The notes below the pieces were generated by a model. That model was given only the letters and a program-made list of their open reading frames with translations. It searched no databases and had not been told where the DNA came from. From assembly GCF_029626175.1 (NCBI RefSeq), contig NZ_JARUBM010000002.1, positions 4,357,001 through 4,421,000 on the forward strand: a DNA stretch of 64,000 nt, read 5' to 3'. Each line of letters starts with the position of its first letter. Positions within the stretch are counted from its first letter, which is position 1. Below are positions 57,932 to 64,000 of this stretch, one piece after another. Made by a program: the position numbers and the translations under genes. This DNA is from Micromonospora sp. WMMD1082 (GTDB lineage: Bacteria; Actinomycetota; Actinomycetes; Mycobacteriales; Micromonosporaceae).

Positions 57932-58908
57932 GAGCAGCTCAACGCCGTCCTCAGGGTCTGCAGGTTGGTACGCATCACCGAAAGGTAGTCCGCGCCGTTG
58001 CCCTCGGACAGGCCCTCGATCGGATCCAGCACGGCGGTCTGGGCACCGACCTCCCGGGCGATGGTCTCGGCGACCTTCGGGCTGACCAGCGTCTCGAAGA
58101 AGATCGTGGTGGCACCGTGCTCCCGGGCCTCCTCGGCGACCGCCGCCAGCCGCTGCGGGGACGGCTCGTCCTCCGGGCTCAGCCCGCTGATGCCGATCTG
58201 CTCCAACTGGTACTTCTGGGCCAGGTAGCCGAACGCGGCGTGGCTGACCACGATCTCCCGGCGCTGGCAGGTCTTCAGCCCCTCGGTGAACTCCGTGTCG
58301 AGCTTCTCCAGCTCGGTACGCAGGGCGCCGGCCCGCTGCGTGTACTCGCCGGCCCGGTCCGGGTCGACGGCGCCGAGCCGCTCGGCGAGCTTGTCCCCGA
58401 CGGTGGCCAGCCGGGTCGGGTCGAGCCACAGATGCGGGTCCTTGCCACCCTCCGACTCCTCGTCGGCGTGCTCCTCCTCCTCGGCGTGGTCGTCCCCGTC
58501 CTCGTCGCCGTGGTCGTGGCCGCCGGCGGTGGCGTCCAGCAGCGGCTGCACGGTGGCCACGTCGAAGGCGCGGTCACCGGCGTTCTGCTCGACCGCCTCG
58601 TCCACGGCGGGCTGGAAGCCGTGCAGGAAGACGACCAGCTCCGCCTCGCTGATCTGCCCGACCTGGCTCGGGTTCAGCTCCAGGTCGTGCGGCTCGGCAC
58701 CGGGGCGGGCCAGGTTGGCCACGGCCACCGCGTCGCCGCCGACCCGCTCGGCGAGGAACTGCAACGGGTAGAAGCCGGCCACCACGTCGACCCGCTGCGG
58801 GTCGGCGCCGGCCGGGCCGTCGTCGGTCGAGCAGGCGGTGACGCCGGTCAGGGCGAGCAGGGCGGCCGTGGCGGTGGCCAGGGCGCGCGGGGCGGGGCGG
58901 AAGGTCAT
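57928..58908 (-). CDS. znuA: Zinc-binding lipoprotein (ABC solute-binding protein)
   Basis: 326 residues from the ATG at 58908. Lipobox LTGVTACS anchors it after cleavage. Cluster A-I features (VVAGFYPLQFLAERVGGD, PGAEPHDLELNPSQVGQI, VSHAAFGYL, FFETLVSPK) supply the His/Asp zinc site. A His/Asp/Glu-rich loop (residues 130-155, HDHGDEDGDDHAEEEEH) is typical of zinc-specific members and absent from manganese ones. It delivers zinc to ZnuBC. Confidence 0.93.
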   Translation of the reverse strand: MTFRPAPRALATATAALLALTGVTACSTDDGPAGADPQRVDVVAGFYPLQFLAERVGGDAVAVANLARPGAEPHDLELNPSQVGQISEAELVVFLHGFQPAVDEAVEQNAGDRAFDVATVQPLLDATAGGHDHGDEDGDDHAEEEEHADEESEGGKDPHLWLDPTRLATVGDKLAERLGAVDPDRAGEYTQRAGALRTELEKLDTEFTEGLKTCQRREIVVSHAAFGYLAQKYQLEQIGISGLSPEDEPSPQRLAAVAEEAREHGATTIFFETLVSPKVAETIAREVGAQTAVLDPIEGLSEGNGADYLSVMRTNLQTLRTALSCS

Positions 58909-58930
58909 GTCATCGACTCTCCGCGACAAC

Positions 58931-58943
58931 GACAATGATTGTC
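58931..58943. promoter_or_regulatory. Zur box upstream of znuA
   Basis: GACAATGATTGTC is a perfect palindrome around a central base, 22 bases before the znuA start. It resembles actinobacterial Zur sites (alternating AT-rich palindromes). Zur is encoded in the same cluster. Confidence 0.7.
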
Positions 58944-59028
58944 AAAAACGCATGAGTGCATGCCCGGGACCGTGGGGGCGTGGGAGCGTGCTGCGGACCC
59001 GGGCGACCAGCTCGGGCCGCCCTGCCGC

Positions 59029-59286
59029 TCACAGCAGCTTCACCAGGCCGGCGGTGACCAGCAGGGTCAACGCCAGCAGCCGGATCGCCCGGGTCTGCGG
59101 CGTCTGCACCCGCCAGGTCGTCATCAGCAGGGCGGCCAGCGCGCCGGCCAGCAGCAGGGTCACCAGCCCGCCGACTACACCCGGAGCGAAGAACGCCACC
59201 AGCACCAGGAGCAGGGTGACCAGGAACACCGTCGTCGGGTTGGTCCGGGCCAGCCGGCCGGCGATCCCGCGCTGCGTACGCTGCAT
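59029..59286 (-). CDS. Small membrane protein (DUF6703-like)
   Basis: 85 residues from the ATG at 59286. Short basic N-terminus (RTQRGIAGRLARTNPTTVF) then three hydrophobic stretches and a Lys at the end. The layout fits the actinobacterial DUF6703 proteins. Function unknown. Confidence 0.68.
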   Translation of the reverse strand: MQRTQRGIAGRLARTNPTTVFLVTLLLVLVAFFAPGVVGGLVTLLLAGALAALLMTTWRVQTPQTRAIRLLALTLLVTAGLVKLL

Positions 59287-59315
59287 CCCACAGACTCTAC
59301 GAGGAGGAGAATCCG

Positions 59316-59657
59316 GTGCTGGTGACCAACCGGTTCGTGGTCGAGGAAAACGGCGCCGAGGGCTTCACCGCCCGGGCCCACGCGGCCCTCGCGGCGCTCG
59401 CCGCCCGGCCCGGCTACCTGCGCGGGCAGCTGGTCCGGGCGCTGGACGACCCGCGACACTGGTGCCTGGTCACCGAGTGGGAGTCGGTCGGCACCTACCG
59501 CCGCGCCCTCGGCGGCTTCGACGTGAAGATCACGGCGGTACCGCTGCTCGCCGAGAGCCTCGACGAGCCGTCCGCGTACGAGGCGTTGGCGACCGCCGCG
59601 CCGGGCGGAGACGTGGTGACGGTCGCCAGTGACCGGGCTGCGGGTCCTTACCGCTGA
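59316..59657 (+). CDS. Antibiotic-biosynthesis-monooxygenase (ABM) domain protein
   Basis: 113 residues from the GTG at 59316 (GAGGAGGAG upstream). Ferredoxin-like ABM pattern: VTNRFVVEENGAEGFTARAH, RPGYLRGQLVRALDDPRHW, VTEWESVGTYRRAL, with an unstructured tail. Small ABM proteins act in haem or quinone metabolism; no specific role can be given. Confidence 0.8.
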   Translation: MLVTNRFVVEENGAEGFTARAHAALAALAARPGYLRGQLVRALDDPRHWCLVTEWESVGTYRRALGGFDVKITAVPLLAESLDEPSAYEALATAAPGGDVVTVASDRAAGPYR

Positions 59658-59682
59658 GCCCTCGGGCACTACGCTGGCTCCT

Positions 59683-60384
59683 ATGACCGCTCCCGGACCG
59701 GCAGCTCCACCACCGCACCCCCCGCTGCCCGGCCAGCAGGGACCTCAGGTCCCGGGCGACACCGGCGTACCGCCGGCCGCGTCCGGCCCGCCGCCCACCG
59801 GCGGCACCGGCACGACGCCCCCCTACGGCTTCGCCGGGCCGCCACCCGCCGCCCCGCCCCCGCCCACCGGCTTCCCCGCGACGCTGCCCGGGGGTGGCCC
59901 CGGGCACGACGTGCCACCCCCGCCGCCCGGGCCCGGGGTGGCTCCGCCGTTCGCGGCCCCGCCGACCGAGGGCGGCCGGTCGCGGCTCTGGCTCGGCCTC
60001 GGTGCCGGGGCGCTGGCCCTGCTGCTCTGTTGCGGTGGCGGCGGCACGGCGGTGGTCGGCCTGCTGGTCAGCGGGGTGCAGGCGATCGAGGAGCAGGGCC
60101 GCACGGTCTCCGGGGACTACTACCGGGCGCTCGCCGAGGGCGAGTACGGCCGGGCGTACGACCAGCTCTGCGAGGACGCCCGGCGGCGCGAGTCCCGGCC
60201 GGAGTTCGAGCGTCGGGCCGCCGCGGAGCCGCAGATCGCCTCCTACCGGGTCGGTGAGGTGGACACCACCACGCTCACCGTGCCGGTCGACGTGACCTTC
60301 GCCGGCGGCGGTCAGGAGCGCCAGGAGGTCGTGCTGGCACAGGACCGGCAGACCGGTGGCATGGAGGTCTGCGGAGTCAACTGA
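59683..60384 (+). CDS. Pro-rich membrane-anchored protein with DUF4878-like domain
   Basis: 233 residues from the ATG at 59683. A Pro/Gly-rich cytosolic N-terminus (about 100 residues), one membrane helix (LWLGLGAGALALLLCCGGGG), and an extracellular domain with YYRALAEGEYGRAYDQLCED and a strand VEVCGVN at the end. Such folds are common in actinobacterial surface proteins. Function unknown. Confidence 0.72.
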   Translation: MTAPGPAAPPPHPPLPGQQGPQVPGDTGVPPAASGPPPTGGTGTTPPYGFAGPPPAAPPPPTGFPATLPGGGPGHDVPPPPPGPGVAPPFAAPPTEGGRSRLWLGLGAGALALLLCCGGGGTAVVGLLVSGVQAIEEQGRTVSGDYYRALAEGEYGRAYDQLCEDARRRESRPEFERRAAAEPQIASYRVGEVDTTTLTVPVDVTFAGGGQERQEVVLAQDRQTGGMEVCGVN

Positions 60385-60498
60385 CCGGCCGCAGGTAATG
60401 TGCTGGGCTCGGGCCCACACCGGTCGTACCGTTGTCCCCGAACCGCGCCTTCCGTTCCCTGATGTCCCCGCCGACCGCCAGTCGGCGTAGGAGGAAAA

Positions 60499-61878
60499 AT
60501 GCCAGCCGACCGTATCGACGCCGTCGTCAGCCTCGCCAAGCGCCGGGGCTTCGTCTTTCCCTCCAGCGAGATCTACGGAGGCACCCGGTCGGCGTGGGAC
60601 TACGGTCCGCTCGGCGTGGAACTGAAGGAGAACGTCCGCCGGCAGTGGTGGAAGACCATGGTCCAGCAGCGCGACGACGTGGTGGGCCTGGACTCCGCGG
60701 TGATCCTGGCCCGGGACGTCTGGGCCGCCTCCGGCCACCTGGACGCCTTCGTCGACCCGCTGACCGAGTGTCAGTCCTGCCACAAGCGGTTCCGCGCCGA
60801 CCACCTGGAGGAGGCGTACGAGGCCAAGCACGGCCGCCCGCCGACCTCGCTGGCCGAGCTGAACTGCCCCAACTGCGGCAACAAGGGCACCTTTACCGAA
60901 CCCCGGATGTTCAACGGCCTGATGAAGACCTACCTCGGCCCGGTGGAGAGCGACGAGGGGATGCACTACCTGCGCCCGGAGACCGCCCAGGGCATCTTCG
61001 TCAACTACCGGAACGTGGAGACGGTCGCCCGCAAGAAGCCCCCCTTCGGCATCGCGCAGACCGGCAAGTCGTTCCGCAACGAGATCACCCCGGGCAACTT
61101 CATCTTCCGCACCCGCGAGTTCGAGCAGATGGAGATGGAGTTCTTCGTCGAGCCGGGCACCGACGAGCAGTGGCACGAGTACTGGCTCGCCGAGCGCTGG
61201 AACTGGTACCTCGACCTCGGCCTGTCCGAGAGCAACCTGCGCTTCTACGAGCACCCGAAGGAGAAGCTCTCCCACTACTCGAAGCGCACCGTCGACATCG
61301 AGTACCGGTTCCAGTTCGGCGGCACCGAGTTCGCCGAGTTGGAGGGCGTCGCCAACCGCACCGACTTCGACCTCTCCACGCACAGCAAGCACTCCGGCGT
61401 CGACCTGTCGTACTTCGACCAGACCAAGCAGGAGCGCTGGGTCCCGTACGTGATCGAGCCGGCCGCCGGCCTCACCCGCGCGGTGCTGGCCTTCCTGCTG
61501 GAGGCGTACGACGAGGACGAGGCGCCGAACACCAAGGGCGGCGTCGACAAGCGGACCGTGATGCGCTTCGACCCGCGCCTGGCCCCGGTCAAGGTGGCGG
61601 TGCTGCCGCTGTCGCGCAACGAGGCGCTCTCGCCCAAGGCCAAGCAGCTCGCCGCCGACCTGCGCAAGCGCTGGGTGGTCGAGTTCGACGACTCGCAGGC
61701 GATCGGCCGCCGCTACCGCCGGCAGGACGAGATCGGCACCCCGTTCTGCGTCACCGTCGACTTCGACACCCTGGACGACGACGCGGTGACCGTGCGGAAC
61801 CGGGACACCATGGCCCAGCAGCGCATCCCGCTCGACCAGGTCGAGCGCTACCTGATCGACCACCTTCCCGGCTGCTGA
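60499..61878 (+). CDS. glyS: Glycyl-tRNA synthetase
   Basis: 459 residues (AGGAGG six bases upstream). Class II features: motif 1 region around [20 protein letters not shown], motif 2 [20 protein letters not shown], motif 3 [15 protein letters not shown] four-cysteine zinc insertion ([16 protein letters not shown]) is present. A C-terminal anticodon domain ([20 protein letters not shown]) follows. Homodimeric eukaryote/archaeal-type enzyme usual in actinobacteria. It charges tRNA-Gly. Confidence 0.95.
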   Translation: MPADRIDAVVSLAKRRGFVFPSSEIYGGTRSAWDYGPLGVELKENVRRQWWKTMVQQRDDVVGLDSAVILARDVWAASGHLDAFVDPLTECQSCHKRFRADHLEEAYEAKHGRPPTSLAELNCPNCGNKGTFTEPRMFNGLMKTYLGPVESDEGMHYLRPETAQGIFVNYRNVETVARKKPPFGIAQTGKSFRNEITPGNFIFRTREFEQMEMEFFVEPGTDEQWHEYWLAERWNWYLDLGLSESNLRFYEHPKEKLSHYSKRTVDIEYRFQFGGTEFAELEGVANRTDFDLSTHSKHSGVDLSYFDQTKQERWVPYVIEPAAGLTRAVLAFLLEAYDEDEAPNTKGGVDKRTVMRFDPRLAPVKVAVLPLSRNEALSPKAKQLAADLRKRWVVEFDDSQAIGRRYRRQDEIGTPFCVTVDFDTLDDDAVTVRNRDTMAQQRIPLDQVERYLIDHLPGC

Positions 61879-61980
61879 CGCCGGCGGCGGGGCGCGCCCA
61901 CGCGGCCTGCCCCGCGGCGGTGGCGGGGTCTGCCGGCGTACCAGCTCAGCGCCGGTAGGCTCCTCCGTACACTTGTCCGG

Positions 61981-63156
61981 GTGACCGCGCCGACGACCCC
62001 TTCCACCGTGCGCCCGCTGGACATCGGGCGGCATCAGGTGTGGCCGCCGGTGGTGCTCGCGCCGATGGCCGGCATCACCAACGTCGGTTTCCGGCAGCTC
62101 TGCCGGGAGCAGGGCGGCGGCATCTACGTCTGCGAGATGATCACCACGGTCGCGCTGGTCGAGCGGAACCCGAAGACGCTGCGGATGATCGCGTTCGGGG
62201 TCAACGAGCGCCCGCGCAGCCTCCAGCTCTACGGCACCGACCCGGAGACCACCGCCGCCGCGGTGCGGATCGTGGTGGAAAGGGATCTCGCCGACCACAT
62301 CGACCTCAACTTCGGTTGCCCGGTCCCGAAGGTCACCCGCCGTGGTGGCGGCGCGGCGCTGCCCTGGCGACGCCGGCTCTTCGCCCGGCTGGTGCGGGCC
62401 GCGGTGAATGCCGCGTCGCCCGCCGGGGTGCCGGTCACCGTCAAGATGCGCAAGGGCATCGACGACGACCACCTGACGTACGTCGAGGCGGGGCTCGCCG
62501 CCCAGGAGGCCGGCGTCGCCGCCGTGGCCCTGCACGGGCGTACGGCCGCCCAGCGGTATTCGGGCACGGCCGACTGGGACGCCATCGCCGCCCTCAAGCA
62601 GGCGCTCGATGTGCCGGTGCTCGGCAACGGCGACATCTGGGAGGCCGACGACGCGCTGCGGATGGTGGCGAACACCGGCGTCGACGGGGTGGTGATCGGG
62701 CGCGGCTGCCTCGGCCGGCCCTGGCTCTTCGCCGACCTGGAGGCCGCGTTCGACGGGCGCACCGAGCGTCGGCTGCCCCACCTCGGCGAGGTGGCGGCGA
62801 CCATGCGCCGGCACGCCGAGCTGCTGGTCGAGCAGTTCAGCGTCGGGGCGCGCAACCCGGCCCGGGGCGAACGGGACGGCTGCACCGATTTTCGTAAGCA
62901 CGTCGCCTGGTACCTCAAGGGTTTCCCGGTCGGCAGCGAGCTGCGCCGCGCCCTCGCGATGATCGACAGCCTGGCCCAGCTCGACGACCTGCTCGGCAAG
63001 CTCGACCCGACCGTGCCGTTCCCGGTGGAGACGCTCGGCCAGCCACGGGGACGGACCAACTCCCCGGGCAAGGTCTTCCTGCCCGACGGCTGGCTGGCCA
63101 GCCGCGACGACGACACCGTCCCCGAGGGCGCCGAACTGGACGACTCCGGCGGCTAA
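61981..63156 (+). CDS. dusB: tRNA-dihydrouridine synthase
   Basis: 391 residues from the GTG at 61981. FMN-barrel with LAPMAGITNVGFRQLCREQG, LQLYGTDPET, the catalytic loop DLNFGCPVPKVTRRGGGAAL (active Cys), VKMRKGIDDDH and GVVIGRGCLGRPWLF. C-terminal helical tRNA-binding domain with FRKHVAWYLKGFPVGSELRR. Reduces specific uridines in tRNA with NADPH. Confidence 0.93.
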   Translation: MTAPTTPSTVRPLDIGRHQVWPPVVLAPMAGITNVGFRQLCREQGGGIYVCEMITTVALVERNPKTLRMIAFGVNERPRSLQLYGTDPETTAAAVRIVVERDLADHIDLNFGCPVPKVTRRGGGAALPWRRRLFARLVRAAVNAASPAGVPVTVKMRKGIDDDHLTYVEAGLAAQEAGVAAVALHGRTAAQRYSGTADWDAIAALKQALDVPVLGNGDIWEADDALRMVANTGVDGVVIGRGCLGRPWLFADLEAAFDGRTERRLPHLGEVAATMRRHAELLVEQFSVGARNPARGERDGCTDFRKHVAWYLKGFPVGSELRRALAMIDSLAQLDDLLGKLDPTVPFPVETLGQPRGRTNSPGKVFLPDGWLASRDDDTVPEGAELDDSGG

Positions 63157-63173
63157 CGCGTACACCCTCGCCC

Positions 63174-63208
63174 GACGCCTGACGCCTGACGCCTGACGCC
63201 TGACGCCC
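63174..63208. repeat. 7-bp tandem repeat
   Basis: GACGCCT is repeated four times perfectly and followed by GACGCCC, just downstream of the dus gene. Noncoding. Confidence 0.9.
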
Positions 63209-63362
63209 GACCCGCGCGCCCGCCCTGACCGCGGGCCGCGCCCGTCCCTCGGCCGCGCCCGGCTCCGGGCGGTTGCCCCCTCCGGCGGTTGCTCCTGGGA
63301 CCACGCCCTCGGCCCACGCCGTCGGCCAACCAGGCAGCAACACACGCCGCCCGCCGTTCGGT

Positions 63363-63442
63363 CGAGGCAGCAATATCAGGGTTGTTGCTGCCTCGTGTGT
63401 GGGGTGTGGGTTGACGCAGCAGTATCCCTGATGTTGCTGCCT
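63363..63442. repeat. Paired inverted hairpins (GGCAGCAA-YATCAGGG family)
   Basis: GGCAGCAATATCAGGG (63366-63381) and CCCTGATGTTGCTGCC (63427-63442) are inverted copies with one difference. Each also folds into its own hairpin, the first with an 11-bp stem (63363-63373/63385-63395). A partial third copy, GGCAGCAACA, is at 63333. Looks like a dispersed palindromic element. The rest of the 398-bp gap after dus holds no gene. Confidence 0.8.
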
Positions 63443-63504
63443 GGCCCCGCGCCGTGCCGTGCGGTGCGGTGTGGTGGGGTGCCGTGCCGTTCGGTGGATG
63501 GGTG

Positions 63505-63539
63505 AAGGGCCGACTCCCGGGGTGTGGGGGTCGGCCCTT
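63505..63539 (-). terminator. Terminator of the C39-peptidase-like gene
   Basis: AAGGGCCGAC and GTCGGCCCTT form a perfect 10-bp stem around a 15-base loop, 15 bases beyond the reverse-strand stop. Confidence 0.65.
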
Positions 63540-63554
63540 GGTGGTGTTTGGTTG

Positions 63555-64000
63555 TTAGCTGGTGGCGCTGTAGCCGCGGGTGGCGATCCAGTCGGCGAGG
63601 GTGTCGATGTTCATGCGGTAGGAGGCTTGGGTGGGGTCGGCGGAGTCGGCGATGGTGACGGTGTGGCCGCCGTCGCGGTAGCCGACGATGCTGATGTAGT
63701 GGCCGCCTTCGAAGCTGTGGGGGGTGCCGTCGGTGTCGGTGGCGGTGCCGGCGATGTTGGCGACCACGGCGCGGCCGTCGTCGACGGTGCGGACGATGTC
63801 GTTGCGGAGCTTGTCGGTCTGCTTGTCGTCGGCGGTGGGGGCGGAGATTGCGGTGGAGGTGTAGACGTTCTTGCCGGTCTCCTTGTTCAGTACGGGGGTG
63901 ATGTCGTTGATGGAGTTGGTGCCGGCTTCGGTGGTGCCCATGGTTTTGGCCATGGCGTCGACGTCGATGTTCTTGCCTTGGACGCTGAGGGCGTTGCGGG
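63555..64000 (-). CDS. C39-like peptidase domain protein (3' part)
   Basis: The frame is open to the window edge, so the N-terminus (with the expected catalytic Cys) is missing. The visible C-terminal 148 residues contain GRAVVANIAGTATDTDG, SFEGGHYISIVGYRDGG with the catalytic His, and TVTIADSADPTQASYRMN with the Asp, as in C39-like peptidases. It then ends NIDTLADWIATRGYSATS. Probably secreted in this lineage, but no signal is visible here. Codon use is less strictly G/C at third positions than its neighbours. Confidence 0.78.
   Translation of the reverse strand, partial: RNALSVQGKNIDVDAMAKTMGTTEAGTNSINDITPVLNKETGKNVYTSTAISAPTADDKQTDKLRNDIVRTVDDGRAVVANIAGTATDTDGTPHSFEGGHYISIVGYRDGGHTVTIADSADPTQASYRMNIDTLADWIATRGYSATS

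Noticed and set aside
59530..63345. Very long reverse-strand open frame opposite glyS and dusB
   Set aside because: It is antisense to two clear housekeeping genes and reflects high-GC third-position bias.

Overview
The window is high-GC actinobacterial DNA with GTG starts, many 4-base GTGA/ATGA gene overlaps, a WhiB-type protein, and a znuACB-smtB-zur zinc cluster. Together with the palindromic repeats it best suggests Micromonospora or a close relative. That genus call is inference. The window is a chromosomal segment interrupted by one complete-looking siphovirus prophage of about 43 kb.

Left chromosomal arm (1-9319). A convergent terminator is followed by a minus-strand set: a ykoEDC-type ECF transporter for a thiamine precursor behind a TPP riboswitch, then a Tat-exported PHP-domain protein and a small conserved gene. 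On the plus strand lie a UPF0718 permease with its TIGR03943 partner, an alpha/beta hydrolase, and a DUF6328-type membrane protein.

Prophage (about 9320-52229). At the left end, two paralogous XRE regulators diverge from an operator region holding three CTAACG-N5-CGTTAG sites. A long translationally coupled early operon (10036-25681) follows. It has an antirepressor-like protein, many small zinc-finger or one-helix membrane proteins, a giant octapeptide-repeat protein, a RecE-like nuclease, a RecT-like annealing protein, RusA, an orphan C5 methyltransferase, WhiB, ParB-like proteins and replication proteins. The late genes run HNH, terminase, portal, protease, capsid, connectors, tail tube(s), tail chaperone with a -1 frameshift, tape measure, distal tail, a PhoD-like tail enzyme, an intein-split peptidoglycan peptidase and a holin. 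They end at a strong terminator (47702-47737). Beyond it is a mostly reverse-strand accessory region (47752-50365), then a GntR-type regulator, an unknown gene and a tyrosine integrase.

Most interesting point. The 10-bp repeat that best defines attL and attR (CCGTTGGGTA) lies inside the last codons of the repressor gene, in the same reading frame at both ends. Joining the ends as attP would extend the 80-residue prophage repressor by 50 basic residues, with its stop 28 bp before the integrase start. This is the arrangement of integration-dependent immunity known from some mycobacteriophages (BPs/Brujita type). If confirmed, this prophage uses integration itself to produce the short, active repressor.

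Right chromosomal arm (52230-64000). An acyl-CoA dehydrogenase starts about 70 bp from attR. After a palindromic repeat come a membrane protein, a YciI-like protein, zur, an ArsR/SmtB sensor, znuB, znuC and znuA (with a Zur-like box), small proteins, glycyl-tRNA synthetase, a tRNA-dihydrouridine synthase, a repeat-rich intergenic region, and the 3' part of a C39-like peptidase gene running off the end.
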